Of a DNA stretch of 64,000 nucleotides, positions 19,356 to 28,396 are shown in pieces (positions within the stretch are counted from its first letter, which is position 1; every line of letters starts with the position of its first letter). The notes below the pieces were generated by a model. That model did no database searches and was not told where the DNA came from. It saw nothing but the letters and a program-made list of their open reading frames with translations. This DNA comes from Caulobacter sp. Root343. Lineage in GTDB: Bacteria; Pseudomonadota; Alphaproteobacteria; Caulobacterales; Caulobacteraceae. The stretch covers positions 834,429 to 898,428 of the forward strand of contig NZ_LMDF01000006.1 of the NCBI RefSeq assembly GCF_001425745.1. Direction: 5' to 3'. Made by a program: the position numbers and the translations under genes.

Positions 19356-20545
19356 ACCGGCATTCGCGCCAGCCGGGGCAGGGCCAGGCGCTCGGCCTCG
19401 TCGCGCGCCAGGAACCGCAGCTCCACCACCGCGCCGCCGTTGCGCCGGTTGCGGATCGTGATCTCGCCGCCGTGCGCGTCGGCCAGCGCCTTGACCACCG
19501 CCAGGCCCAGCCCCGAGCCGCCCGTCGCTCGAGTACGCGACAGATCCGCGCGCCAGAAGCCCTCGAAGGCCCGATGGTCCGCCGGGAAGCCGGGGCCGCG
19601 GTCGGCGGCCTGCAGCACGCATTCGCCGTCCTGGACAAGGGTGCGGACCGACAGGCGACCGCCCTCGGCGGCGTAGCGGCGGGCGTTCTCCAGAATCGCC
19701 CGCAGCATCTGGCGCACGCGGGCAGGGTCGGCGCGAACGAGGGCGGGCTCCAGATCGGTCTCGACGACCATTCCGGCCGCCGCGAATTGCGGAGCCAGGG
19801 CGTGGAGCACCGATCGGGTTTCCTCGGCCAGGTCGCAGTCGGTGACTTCCAGAGCCAGGGCGCCGGTCGAGACCAGGCTGACCGTGCGCAGATCGTCGAT
19901 GATCCGCGACAGGTCGTGCACCTGGGTCAGCAGCGCGCGCATCTGCGCGTCGTCGCGCGGAAAGACGCCGTCCAGCGCCCCTTGGATATAGCCGTTCAGC
20001 ACGGTCAGGGGCGTACGCAGCTCGTGGGCGATGGCGGCGGACTGGAACCGCATCCGACGCTCCGAGTTCTCCAGCGCCTCGGCCTGGGCGTTGAAGCCGT
20101 CGACCAGACTCTGAAGTTCGCGGGTCAATTTCGGCGGTGGGACGATGCGGTGGCTGAAGTCGCCGGCGCCAATCTTCTTGGCCCCGTCGGCGACGGCGTT
20201 GACGGGCTCGGCGAAGCGATGCGCGATCCGCCCGGCCAGCCACACGCAGATGACGATAACCAGCAGCGACAAGACCGCCACGCCGGCATAGCTGAGCACG
20301 ACCGCGCGGGTCTGCTCGGCCGCCATCGTTTTCAGCAAGGCCAGCATGTCGGTGTGTGAGGGGACTTCGTTGCGGTCCAGTTGCTCGATGGCGTGGACGA
20401 GGCGCGGGGGAATACGGCTCTTGATCTCCAGATTGATCAATCTGTCGATCCCGGCCGAGGCGGTGGCGATGAAGACGACCGCGCAGACCAGCATGCCGGC
20501 GATGGCCGTGCCCAGGCGGCGAGCGAGGGTGGGCGGGGCCTTCAC
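19352..20545 (-). CDS. Two-component sensor histidine kinase
   Basis: Membrane kinase of 397 residues. TM1 is about residues 14-33, followed by a short periplasmic segment and TM2 about 84-105. Then come a HAMP domain (AGRIAHRFAEPVNAVADGAKKIGAGDF), the dimerization helix with phospho-acceptor H174 in IAHELRTPLTVLNGY, and a catalytic domain with ILENARRYA (N-box), ADRGPGFP and GGSGLGLAVVKALADAHGG. The start is a GTG overlapping the regulator stop by four bases; the open frame upstream is only the shadow of that gene. It pairs with the preceding OmpR-type regulator. The signal is unknown; the architecture resembles BaeS-type envelope sensors. Confidence 0.9.
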   Translation of the reverse strand: MKAPPTLARRLGTAIAGMLVCAVVFIATASAGIDRLINLEIKSRIPPRLVHAIEQLDRNEVPSHTDMLALLKTMAAEQTRAVVLSYAGVAVLSLLVIVICVWLAGRIAHRFAEPVNAVADGAKKIGAGDFSHRIVPPPKLTRELQSLVDGFNAQAEALENSERRMRFQSAAIAHELRTPLTVLNGYIQGALDGVFPRDDAQMRALLTQVHDLSRIIDDLRTVSLVSTGALALEVTDCDLAEETRSVLHALAPQFAAAGMVVETDLEPALVRADPARVRQMLRAILENARRYAAEGGRLSVRTLVQDGECVLQAADRGPGFPADHRAFEGFWRADLSRTRATGGSGLGLAVVKALADAHGGEITIRNRRNGGAVVELRFLARDEAERLALPRLARMPV

Positions 20546-21237
20546 GCCGCGCCGACCAGGCGATAGCCGACGCCGCGCACATTGACGACGAAGCCGACGG
20601 CTCCCGCCGCCTCCAGCTTGCGCCGCAGATTGCTGACGTGACTGTCGACGGTGCGCTCCAGGGCGTCGCTGTCGGGCAGGCAGGCGTCGAGGATCTCGGC
20701 CCGGCCCAACACCCGCATTGGCGCATTCAGGAACTGAACCAGGATGCGAAACTCGCTGAGCGTCAGGTTCAGGGTCCTCGCGCCGGCGTCGCGATCGACC
20801 ACGCGGGCCAGGTGGGCCGAGAGGTCGGCCTCGATCGGGCCATGGCGCAGCATTCCGGCCCCGCGGCCGCCGCGCGTCCGCCGCAGCACCGCCTTGACCC
20901 GCGCCACCACCTCGGCCGGGTTGAACGGCTTGACCACATAGTCGTCGGCGCCCATCCGCAGGCCCGTGAGACGGTCGATGTCCTCGGCCATGGCCGTGGC
21001 GAAGATCACCGGGGTGTCGCCGCGCCGCCGCACCTCGGCCAGCACGGCGTAACCGTCCGTCTTGGGAATGTTGACGTCCAGCAGCAGAAGGTCGGGATTG
21101 AGGCTGCGGTGCTGCTGCAGGGCGATCTCGCCATCGGCGGCGCAGACCACGCGCAGGCGCTCGCGCTCCAGATAGGTCTGCAGGATGCGGGCGATGTCGG
21201 GGTCGTCCTCGACCACGCAGATCAGCGCGTTTTCCAT
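20542..21237 (-). CDS. OmpR-family response regulator
   Basis: DNA-binding regulator of 231 residues. The receiver domain has acidic residues E10-D11-D12, phospho-acceptor D54 in LLLLDVNIPK and K103 in VVKPF. A winged-helix domain follows with NLTLSEFRILVQFLNAP, DSHVSNLRRKLEAAG and the terminal hairpin VRGVGYRLV. The ATG at 21237 is where the receiver fold starts; upstream in-frame codons are not protein-like. It is transcribed ahead of its kinase and divergently from a small beta-barrel gene 249 bases away, a plausible target. Confidence 0.92.
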   Translation of the reverse strand: MENALICVVEDDPDIARILQTYLERERLRVVCAADGEIALQQHRSLNPDLLLLDVNIPKTDGYAVLAEVRRRGDTPVIFATAMAEDIDRLTGLRMGADDYVVKPFNPAEVVARVKAVLRRTRGGRGAGMLRHGPIEADLSAHLARVVDRDAGARTLNLTLSEFRILVQFLNAPMRVLGRAEILDACLPDSDALERTVDSHVSNLRRKLEAAGAVGFVVNVRGVGYRLVGAA

Positions 21238-21486
21238 CTTCGGGATCCTGAACCTGGGCCGCGCATCCTGCCGGGGGACTGTCGAGGTTTCGTGGAGGTT
21301 CGGCGAAAGCCTCGCGATCCCTACGCAAGGCCCGCGGATCGTCGTTCTGGCAAATGAATTACTCTTAAGGTCGCCCGCACGCGGTCTCCACACTTCGCGC
21401 GCAGACCCTCCATCGCCTGCCGCCACCAAGGCTCCACGTCCAGCTGGCCCCTCCGCCGGCGTCGTCAACGAGATGGAGTCTCTCCC

Positions 21487-22122
21487 ATGCTGAAAATCAC
21501 GATCATCGCCGCGGCCCTGCTGAGCACGGCCTTCGCCGCCCCCGCCATGGCCCAGGACGCCGACACCCTCAGCGGCTTCTACGCCGGGGCCGACGTCGGC
21601 TACGCCAAGCCCAAGACCAAGCTGGACTTCACGCCAAAGGCCGGCGCCGCGGCCGCCGGTTCGGCCAACAAGACGGGCTTCGACTACAGCGGCTTCGTCG
21701 GCTACGGCGCCGTGGTCGGCGAGAGCCTCTATCTGGGCGGCGAGGCGTCGCTGGGCGCCGGCGGCGGCAAGGCCTCGCGCAATCTGGCCGGCTCCAGGGT
21801 GACGATCGATCCGGGCCTGCGCTACGGCGCGGCCGCTCGCGCGGGCTTCGTCGTCACCGAGGGCGGCCTGTTGTACGGCAAGGTCGGGCTGGAGCGCCGC
21901 AAGGTCGAGGCCTCGATCATCGGCTCCAAGAAGAAGCTGACCGAGAAGGGCCTGGTGTACGGCGTCGGCTACGAACAGCTGCTGACCGGCAACCTGTCCC
22001 TTCGGGCCGAGGCGCTGCGCGTGAAGTACGACGACAAGGCGGTGACCTTCGCCGGCGGCGAGAAGCTCAAGCTGGACGGCAATGAAACCCGCTTCAACCT
22101 CGGCGCGGTTCTTCGCTTCTAG
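21487..22122 (+). CDS. Small outer-membrane beta-barrel protein
   Basis: Protein of 211 residues. A signal peptide (about 1-22, ending AMAQ) is followed by eight or so amphipathic strands with alternating aromatic and Gly residues (FYAGADVGYA, FVGYGAVVGESLYLGGEASLG, GVGYEQLL) and a C-terminal strand ending in Phe (FNLGAVLRF), the signal recognised by the BAM complex. It fits the OmpA/OmpW-like or opacity-type porin superfamily. The exact role is unknown; it lies divergent from a two-component system. The start is supported by GGAG 8 bases upstream. Confidence 0.85.
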   Translation: MLKITIIAAALLSTAFAAPAMAQDADTLSGFYAGADVGYAKPKTKLDFTPKAGAAAAGSANKTGFDYSGFVGYGAVVGESLYLGGEASLGAGGGKASRNLAGSRVTIDPGLRYGAAARAGFVVTEGGLLYGKVGLERRKVEASIIGSKKKLTEKGLVYGVGYEQLLTGNLSLRAEALRVKYDDKAVTFAGGEKLKLDGNETRFNLGAVLRF

Positions 22123-22143
22123 GCTCGCCTCATGCCGCCCGGG

Positions 22144-24327
22144 TCATTCTCCCGGGCGGTACGTCTTGACGGCGTGCTTCTTGACGTCCTCGGGATAGAA
22201 GTAGACGTCGCGCAGATTGCCCTGGCTGTACCTCAGCGCCTGGTCGTTGAAGTGCGGGGAGGCGGGATCACCGCTCTCGCCGCCCGCCGAGACGGCGCGG
22301 GCCCGGACCTTGTCGCCGAACTCGACGACCGCCACGAAGCTGTTGCCCAGGGTCCCATAGTACTTCTTCGTCCCCGGCCAGCGCTTGGCCCCGAACGAGG
22401 CCAGCGAGCCCCATTGGGCCGAAGTGAACGGCACCGGGATACTGGGCTTGGCGTCATCGAACGTCTGGACGATCGCGCCGTCGTTGCGTTGGAAGCGGTT
22501 GATCTGGCCCCACGACGTCTTCCACGATCCGAAATCGGCGGTCAGACGATCGGACGCCTCGGCCAGGGCCGCCAGCTTGTCGGCGGCGGTCAGCCTGTAG
22601 GCCATGAAGTCGTAGGGGTTCAGCCCCTGGGCCTTGGCGGCCGGCGCGGCCTTGGCCCACATCGCTTCGCCCCAGAACACGGCCAGCGATGTTTCCGTGG
22701 ATCGGGCCGACCACCTGCGGTCCCAGGCCTTCAGCGCGGCCACCTGATCAGCCACCTTGGCCTTGATCGGATCGCCGTCGGGCGTGGCGGCGTAGGCCGC
22801 CTCCAGCGTCGGGATCAGCCGCGCGAACGCGGTCAGGTACGGGTCGTAGGCCTTGTCGATCAGGCCGCCCAGGGTGAGGTTCTTGGCGTCCTTCAGCACG
22901 AGGTCGGCGTGGATCCCGCGTGGGTTCTCGCCCGCGCTGTCCATGTACCTTGGATAGTCGGCCTTCTTCGGGCTGTAGGGCCCCGCGGCCGTGTAGGGCC
23001 AGTTGTTGGTGTTGAAGACCCAGCCGTTCGGCGGGTTCAGAACGTGCGGCGCGTCGTTCAGGGCGTGCAGGCCCTTCCAGTCGGTGGCCGGGTCCGAGCC
23101 ATCCACGGGCTTGGTGTAATCGAAGCGGTCGTCGCGTATGGGAATGAACTGCGGGTGCAGATAGGCGATCTCGCCCTTGGCGTCGGCGAACAGGGTGTTG
23201 TTCGATGAATTGGCCTTCAGCTGCGCCACCTTCATGAAGCTGGCGTAGTCCGTGGCCTTGGTGCGCAGGAACGACTGCTCCAGCGCCGCCATCGGCTTGT
23301 TCATCAGGGCGATGGTGATCCACTTGCCGTTCTCTTCGCGGACGATCGGACCATGGTGGGTCTTGAAGACGGTGAAGCGCTTTTCCGCCATCGTTCCGTC
23401 GGCGGCGCGGTAGGGGACCGTGATCACCTCGCTCTTCAGCGGGCGCAGCGCCGCGCCGTACTTGTAGAAGCGTTTCCCGTCCTTCTCGACGATGGTCTCG
23501 GCGAACTCGTCGACCACGTCGACGCCGCTGGAGGTGTGCATCCAGCCAGCCTTGGCGTTGAAGCCCTGGTAGATGAAGAACTGGCCCCAGGTCGTGGCGC
23601 CGTAGGCGTTCAGCCCCTCGTCGCTGGCCACCTGCATCTCCGAGCGGAAGAAGAAGCTGGTGTGCGGGTTGATCAGCAGCAGGGCGTGGCCCTCCAGCGT
23701 GTTCTTCGGGGCGATGGCGAAGCCGTTCGAGCCCTTGGGCTCCTTGAACAGCAGGCCCTTCTCGTCGGCGGTCATGGCCAATTGGCGCTGGCCGTAGAAG
23801 GCCTCCAGCTGGGTCAGGGCCACCCGCTCGATGTCGCCGCCGATGCTGCCTTCCGAGAAGCTGAGCGCCATCCACGGCTCGAAGTGCTTGATGACCTTCG
23901 GCTTCACGTCCGGATGGGTCGCCAGATAGAAGTTCAGCCCGTCGGCCCAGCCGTTCATCAGGGTCTTCAGCCAGGCCGGGCTCTTGGCGTAGTCGGCCTT
24001 CAGCACGGCCGGATCGATGAACAGCTTCTGGCGCAGGTCGGCCCAGATCGCCTTCTCGCCCTCCGCCTCGGCCGTGCGGCCCAGCGAGGTCATGAAGTTG
24101 GTCTCGACGCGATTGAAGTCGTCCTCGGCCTGGGCGTAGGCCATGCCGAACACGGCGTCGGCGTCGGTCTTGCCGTGGATGTGGGCGATGCCCCAGTCGT
24201 CGCGGACGATCTGGACCTTGGCGGCGCGCGCCTTCAGGCCGGAGAGGTCATCGGCGGCGTTGGCCGGCGAGGCGGTGAGAACGGCGGCGGCCATCAAGGC
24301 CAGGACGCTGACGGACAGAACACGCAT
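22144..24327 (-). CDS. Penicillin acylase family protein (acyl-homoserine lactone acylase-like)
   Basis: Exported Ntn-hydrolase of 727 residues. After a signal peptide (about 1-24) comes the alpha chain, then the autocleavage point before the nucleophile S200 in KGSNGFAIAP, which starts the beta chain. Supporting motifs are NPHTSFFFRSEMQV, KTHHGPIV, NSSNNTLFADAKGEIAY and NTNNWPY. Members hydrolyse amide bonds of penicillins, aculeacin or N-acyl-homoserine lactones; which applies here cannot be told. It acts in the periplasm or outside. It converges with the barrel gene, with 21 bases between. Confidence 0.88.
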   Translation of the reverse strand: MRVLSVSVLALMAAAVLTASPANAADDLSGLKARAAKVQIVRDDWGIAHIHGKTDADAVFGMAYAQAEDDFNRVETNFMTSLGRTAEAEGEKAIWADLRQKLFIDPAVLKADYAKSPAWLKTLMNGWADGLNFYLATHPDVKPKVIKHFEPWMALSFSEGSIGGDIERVALTQLEAFYGQRQLAMTADEKGLLFKEPKGSNGFAIAPKNTLEGHALLLINPHTSFFFRSEMQVASDEGLNAYGATTWGQFFIYQGFNAKAGWMHTSSGVDVVDEFAETIVEKDGKRFYKYGAALRPLKSEVITVPYRAADGTMAEKRFTVFKTHHGPIVREENGKWITIALMNKPMAALEQSFLRTKATDYASFMKVAQLKANSSNNTLFADAKGEIAYLHPQFIPIRDDRFDYTKPVDGSDPATDWKGLHALNDAPHVLNPPNGWVFNTNNWPYTAAGPYSPKKADYPRYMDSAGENPRGIHADLVLKDAKNLTLGGLIDKAYDPYLTAFARLIPTLEAAYAATPDGDPIKAKVADQVAALKAWDRRWSARSTETSLAVFWGEAMWAKAAPAAKAQGLNPYDFMAYRLTAADKLAALAEASDRLTADFGSWKTSWGQINRFQRNDGAIVQTFDDAKPSIPVPFTSAQWGSLASFGAKRWPGTKKYYGTLGNSFVAVVEFGDKVRARAVSAGGESGDPASPHFNDQALRYSQGNLRDVYFYPEDVKKHAVKTYRPGE

Positions 24328-24431
24328 GAACGACCTCCCGAGCCCATCGAGGGCCTCGAACGGTCATCACGTGTAGGGGGAACATCGCCGAGCGCCAAGA
24401 CGGCGAAGCTCGGACGAGGCGGCGGCGCCTG

Positions 24432-24950
24432 CTATTGCGGCGGGCAGCCCTTGAATTCGCCGACCTTGCTGACCGACAGGCTGGACAGGTCGATGCCGCG
24501 AAGCGTCTTCATCGAGGCGGCCCCGAAGCCGCTGAACAAGTCGAGCTTCAGGCCCTTGATCGCGCCGCCGATGTCGGAAGCGTACCAATAGCCGTCGTGC
24601 GCGCCGCCGTCGGGCATGGGCAGGCCGACGGTTTCCTTGATGAAAATCACGGTGCGGCGCGGGATCACCTTGGGATCGACCGCGACGGTGCGCATGGCCG
24701 CGACCTTGCAGCCCAGCGAGTCGAACGCGCGGATGCCCTTGGCGCCGGCGTGGTACATCGTGGCCTTCATCTTGAACTCGACCGAGCCGGGCAGGGCGCC
24801 GCCGCTCAGGGCCGAGGTGATCAGCTCGCCCAGCGGATCGGCGCGCGTGGTCTGGTCGGACGAAGAGTCCGGGCCGGCGGCGGCGATGGCGGGGAAGGCG
24901 AATGCGGAGATGACCGCGGTGGCCAAAATTCCGGCGAGCTTGCGTCGCAT
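24432..24950 (-). CDS. Exported 3D-domain protein
   Basis: Protein of 172 residues with a signal peptide (about 1-24) and a C-terminal 3D domain, the double-psi barrel with three conserved aspartates also found in MltA lytic transglycosylases. Visible are VDPKVIPRRTVIFI, DGYWYASDIGGAIKGLKLDLF and a disulfide-capable Cys pair (SLGCKVAA near residue 80, GCPPQ at the end). It probably acts on or binds peptidoglycan in the periplasm. The ATG at 24950 follows GAGG; the longer in-frame start lacks a signal peptide at its N-terminus. Confidence 0.8.
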   Translation of the reverse strand: MRRKLAGILATAVISAFAFPAIAAAGPDSSSDQTTRADPLGELITSALSGGALPGSVEFKMKATMYHAGAKGIRAFDSLGCKVAAMRTVAVDPKVIPRRTVIFIKETVGLPMPDGGAHDGYWYASDIGGAIKGLKLDLFSGFGAASMKTLRGIDLSSLSVSKVGEFKGCPPQ

Positions 24951-25150
24951 CGAGGGGGTCCTCTTATCGGCGTGTCTGTCGGGCGGCGTCTGGATATTCT
25001 GATCACAGCCCTGTGACAACCCCTGGAGCCCATACGTCGCAGGCGCCGTTCGCTTGATGAGCGAAAAAGCGGCGTCGATTCAGGGGCTTGAAACTTGGCC
25101 TTGGCGTATCGATTTTTTCGCTTTCGACGGCTTCACAGAAGGAACCCGCC

Positions 25151-25738
25151 ATGACGCTGCGCATCTACGGCGACTCGATCTCGGGCAATTGCCTCAAGGT
25201 GAAGTGGACCGCCGAACAGCTGCACCGGCCGTTCGAGTGGATCGAGACCAGCGTCCTGGCCGCTGAAACGCGCACGCCCGAGTTCCTGGCCCTGAACCCG
25301 GCGGGGCAGGTGCCGCTGGCCATCCTGGAGGACGGCCGCCCGTTGGCTCAGTCCAACGCCATCATGCTCCACCTGGCCGAGGGCTCGGCCCTGGTCCCCG
25401 CCGACGCCTATGCGCGGGCCAAGATGTTCGAGTGGCTGTTCTGGGAGCAGTACAGCCACGAGCCCTATGTCGCCGTGGCGCGCTTTCAGGTCGTCTATCT
25501 GGGCAAGGCCCCGGAGAGCCTGGAAACGCGGCTGATCGAGCGCGGCGGCCAGGCCCTGGCGCGGCTGGAAACACAGCTGAAACAAACGCCCTTTCTGGTC
25601 GGCGAGCGGCTCACCCTGGCGGACATCGCTTTGGTGGCTTACACCCGCGTGGCGCACGAGGGCGGGTTCGACCTTTCGCTGTATCCGGCCGTGACAGCCT
25701 GGGTGGAGCGGATGGAGACCGCGCTCGGCATTATCTGA
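25151..25738 (+). CDS. Glutathione S-transferase family protein
   Basis: Cytosolic protein of 195 residues. The N-terminal thioredoxin-like domain has YGDSISGNCLKVKWTAEQL, the cis-Pro site GQVPLAILEDG and LAQSNAIMLHLAEG, which binds the gamma-glutamyl moiety. The C-terminal helical domain has the N-capping motif LTLADIALVAYTRVAHEGG. The S11 or N13 region is the likely glutathione-activating site. Substrate unknown. The ATG at 25151 follows GAAGGA. It is close to the downstream nuclease gene (17 bases to its TTG), so the two may be co-transcribed. Confidence 0.9.
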   Translation: MTLRIYGDSISGNCLKVKWTAEQLHRPFEWIETSVLAAETRTPEFLALNPAGQVPLAILEDGRPLAQSNAIMLHLAEGSALVPADAYARAKMFEWLFWEQYSHEPYVAVARFQVVYLGKAPESLETRLIERGGQALARLETQLKQTPFLVGERLTLADIALVAYTRVAHEGGFDLSLYPAVTAWVERMETALGII

Positions 25739-25755
25739 TCCTTCGGAGCTCCTCC

Positions 25756-26784
25756 TTGCGTCTGTCGTCCAGCCTGAAAGTCCTTGTCCTCGCCGCCGCC
25801 CTGTCGGCGCCGGCCGCCTCGGCCTTGGCCTGGGGTTCTTCGGGCCACCGCGTCGTGGGCGTGGTCGGCGCCGCCAGCCTGCCGTCGGACGTGCCCGCCT
25901 TCCTGCGCACGCCCGCGGCGATCGCGGCGATCGGCGAGTACGCGCGCGAGCCGGACCGCTGGAAGGGCTCGGGCAAGGTCCACGACACCGACCGCGACGC
26001 GGCCCATTTCCTGGACATCGATGATCAAGGCCGGATGTATGGTGGGCCGATGTTCACGGTGGCGACCCTGCCGCCGACCCGCGCCGACTACGAGAAGGCC
26101 CTGCAGGCCGCCGGCGTCGACAGCTGGAAGGCCGGCTACCTGCCGTACGCGATCATCGACGGCTATCAGCAGCTGGTGAAGGACTTCACCTACTGGCGCA
26201 TCCTGACCGCCGCGCTGAAGATCGAGAAGGATCCGACCCGGCTGGCCTATTACAAGGCCGACCTGAAGCGCCGGGAAGACCTGCTGGTCCGCGACCTGGG
26301 CGTCTGGGCCCACTATGTCGGCGACGGCAGCCAGCCGCTGCACCTGTCGGTGCACTACAACGGCTGGGGCGACTATCCGAACCCCAACGGCTACACCAAT
26401 GCTCGCTCGACCCACTTCCAGTTCGAGGGGCCGCTGGCCAAGGCCCTGGGCGACGAGGCGTCGATCAAGGCGCTGGTGCCGGCCTACAAGGCCTGCGACT
26501 GCTCGATCGAGACCCGCGTCGTCGGCTATCTGACCGAAACCTGGAAACAGACCGAGCCGCTGTATCAGCTGGAAAAGGCCGGCGGCATGGTCGAGACCGA
26601 TCCGCGCGCCAAGACCTTCGTCCAGGCCCGCGTCGCGGCCGGGGCCACGGCCCTGCGCGACCTGGTCACCGACGCCTGGACCGCTAGCGCCAAGGGCACG
26701 ATCGGCTATCGTCCGGAGACCAGCGTGGCGGACGTCGAGTCCGGCAAGGTCGATCCGTGGTTCGACCTCTACGGCAAGGACTGA
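25756..26784 (+). CDS. S1/P1-type zinc nuclease, exported
   Basis: Extracellular or periplasmic single-strand-preferring nuclease of about 342 residues. The signal peptide ends ASALA; the next residue W26 would be the N-terminal Trp, which with a His (SSGHRVV) provides zinc ligands in this family. Further ligands appear in GKVHDTDRDAAHFLDID, DLGVWAHYVGDGSQPLHLSVHYNGWGD and ARSTHFQFE. The best start is a TTG at 25756 with CGGAG upstream; no ATG is suitably placed, so the start is only moderately certain. Probably used for phosphate or nucleotide scavenging. Confidence 0.88.
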   Translation: MRLSSSLKVLVLAAALSAPAASALAWGSSGHRVVGVVGAASLPSDVPAFLRTPAAIAAIGEYAREPDRWKGSGKVHDTDRDAAHFLDIDDQGRMYGGPMFTVATLPPTRADYEKALQAAGVDSWKAGYLPYAIIDGYQQLVKDFTYWRILTAALKIEKDPTRLAYYKADLKRREDLLVRDLGVWAHYVGDGSQPLHLSVHYNGWGDYPNPNGYTNARSTHFQFEGPLAKALGDEASIKALVPAYKACDCSIETRVVGYLTETWKQTEPLYQLEKAGGMVETDPRAKTFVQARVAAGATALRDLVTDAWTASAKGTIGYRPETSVADVESGKVDPWFDLYGKD

Positions 26785-26792
26785 GGCAAGGG

Positions 26793-27239
26793 ATGCTGGC
26801 TTTCGGCGCGCCCGTGGCGGGGCTGACCTATCTCGACCGTCCAGCCGCGTTCGGCGTCGCCGAGAACGCCTTGGGCCAGATCGCCCTGGCCCAGGTGAGC
26901 AAGCCCGGCAAGGCTCCTTACTTCGACTTGCCCGGCGGGGCCGTGGACGGTGACGAGACCGAGGCCGAGGCGGTGGTCCGCGAGTTCGGCGAAGAGACCG
27001 GCCTCGTGGTCGAGGCCGGTCTTCTGATCGATACGGTGTCGCAGCTGTTCCTGAAATCCGACGGCCAACCGGTGCGGAACTTCGGCGGGATCTATGCGGT
27101 CAAGGTGACCGGCGAGAAGCCGGGCCTAAAGGTCGAGGACGACCATGCGCTGGTCTGGCTGGACCCGCGCGACGCGGTGGTCGCCCTCCGCCACGACGCC
27201 CATGCCTGGGCGGTCGCGGCATGGATGCGCAGAGGCTAG
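26793..27239 (+). CDS. Nudix hydrolase
   Basis: Protein of 148 residues hydrolysing nucleoside-diphosphate-linked substrates. The Nudix box is GGAVDGDETEAEAVVREFGE followed by ETGL, containing the metal-binding REFGEE helix. The N-terminal part gives a short beta-domain (GLTYLDRPAAFGVAENA). It follows the nuclease by 8 bases and is probably in the same transcript. Its stop TAG lies in a CTAG shared with the stop of the convergent UrcA gene. Substrate not predictable. Confidence 0.9.
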   Translation: MLAFGAPVAGLTYLDRPAAFGVAENALGQIALAQVSKPGKAPYFDLPGGAVDGDETEAEAVVREFGEETGLVVEAGLLIDTVSQLFLKSDGQPVRNFGGIYAVKVTGEKPGLKVEDDHALVWLDPRDAVVALRHDAHAWAVAAWMRRG

Positions 27240-27583
27240 TTCGCGGCCAAGGCCACGCCGGCTCCGGCGGCCTTCGCCACCTTCAGGTCGGCGGCTTGCT
27301 TCTCGTTCAGGGCGTCCTGCACATCGGCGCCGAAGTCCATCAGGCAGGCTTTGACCGACAGGCCCCGCAGCCCCTTGGCTTCGCAGGCGCGGTTCGCGGC
27401 GATATTCACACGGCGGGCGAACTCACGCGCATCCGTAGGGTCCGACAGGCGCAGGTCGCCGACCTTGATCCGGGCGACGGGCTCGACGCGTTGGCCGGCG
27501 TGGGCGGCGCTCAGGCCGATGATCGGGGTGGCGGCCAGGGCCAGGGCGGCGGCGACGGCGATACGGTTGACGATCTTGCTCAT
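27236..27583 (-). CDS. UrcA family exported protein
   Basis: Protein of 115 residues with a signal peptide (about 1-29, AAHA) and the UrcA pattern: VARIKVGDLRLSDPTDAREFARRVNIAANRAC, a conserved strand-then-helix unit with two cysteines (RACEAKG and KACL) that probably form a disulfide. UrcA proteins are common in sphingomonads and caulobacters, but no function is established. It is monocistronic; an AT-rich stretch upstream may hold its promoter. Confidence 0.8.
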   Translation of the reverse strand: MSKIVNRIAVAAALALAATPIIGLSAAHAGQRVEPVARIKVGDLRLSDPTDAREFARRVNIAANRACEAKGLRGLSVKACLMDFGADVQDALNEKQAADLKVAKAAGAGVALAAN

Positions 27584-27682
27584 GGTCTCGATCCCTCTGG
27601 TTGGTCGCCCGCGGCGATCCGTTGAGCGAGGGTGTAGACCTGGTCAGCGCCGAAAACCCGTTACGAGTGCTTCATGACCTCG

Positions 27683-27735
27683 ATTTAAGTCTATGAAACA
27701 CAAGTAATATTTCCGAAAATTTAGAATTGAACGGC
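27683..27735. promoter_or_regulatory. AT-rich island upstream of the UrcA gene
   Basis: A 53-base stretch with only about a quarter G+C stands out sharply in this GC-rich DNA. It lies about 100 bases upstream of the UrcA start. A promoter or nucleoid-protein site is likely, but I cannot assign boxes with confidence. Confidence 0.35.
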
Positions 27736-27742
27736 GGGGTCG

Positions 27743-28288
27743 TCACGCCGGGACGAACACCAGCCTGACGGCGTCTTCCGGGACGGTGCCGCTGGCGATC
27801 AGGCGCAGGGGCGGTCGCGATCGGGCGAAGTAGGGCTTTCCGCCGCCGAGCACGACGGGGCGGAGATAGAGGCGATACTCGTCGATCAGGCCAAGGTCGG
27901 TGAGACTGGCCGCCAGCTCCGGTCCGGCGACGTCGATGTCGCCCTCGACGTCGGCCTTCAGCCGTCGGACGAACGCTTCGACGTCACGGGAAATCAGCGT
28001 CGCGTTGGGGCCGACCGACTTCAGAGTGCGTGACACGACCCATTTGGGCTGCGCCCGCCACGCTTGCGCGAAGTCGCGTTCGATCTCGTCCCAGTCCGGA
28101 CGGTCCTCGTCCCAATAGCGCATCACCTCGTAGATGCGGCGGCCGTAGAGGCAGCCGGCCAGGTCGCGGACGTGATCGTTGAAGTGGCGATGCAGGGCGG
28201 GTCCGGGGATCGGCAGCTGCGGCCCGTCGGTCACGCCGGCGACATAGCCATCCAGCGATTGCATCATTCCGAAGACGAGTTTGGCCAT
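27743..28288 (-). CDS. Dihydrofolate-reductase-like / RibD C-terminal domain protein
   Basis: Protein of 181 residues with the RibD-C fold seen in many stand-alone DHFR-like proteins: LVFGMMQSLDGYVAGV at the N-terminus, LYGRRIYEVMRYW, PKWVVSRTLKS and DIDVAGPELAASLTDLGLIDEYRLYLRPVVLGGGKPYF for NADPH and substrate binding. True folate reduction is not implied; the family is catalytically diverse. The ATG at 28288 follows GGAGC; an upstream in-frame start would add a non-conserved Ser/Ala-rich tail. Confidence 0.87.
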   Translation of the reverse strand: MAKLVFGMMQSLDGYVAGVTDGPQLPIPGPALHRHFNDHVRDLAGCLYGRRIYEVMRYWDEDRPDWDEIERDFAQAWRAQPKWVVSRTLKSVGPNATLISRDVEAFVRRLKADVEGDIDVAGPELAASLTDLGLIDEYRLYLRPVVLGGGKPYFARSRPPLRLIASGTVPEDAVRLVFVPA

Positions 28289-28396
28289 CGGCGAGCTCCA
28301 TGTTTCAGCCGGTCCGTTCGCCGCCTCGTCCGAAGGACGCGTGAGCGCGCCGGAAGCCGACAACGGTCCGCGAACTTTTTCGGCCCGAGCACGCCG

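Noticed and set aside
25432..25755. Long N-terminal extension of the S1/P1 nuclease
   Set aside because: It overlaps the glutathione S-transferase in another frame and lacks a signal peptide; the TTG at 25756 gives one.
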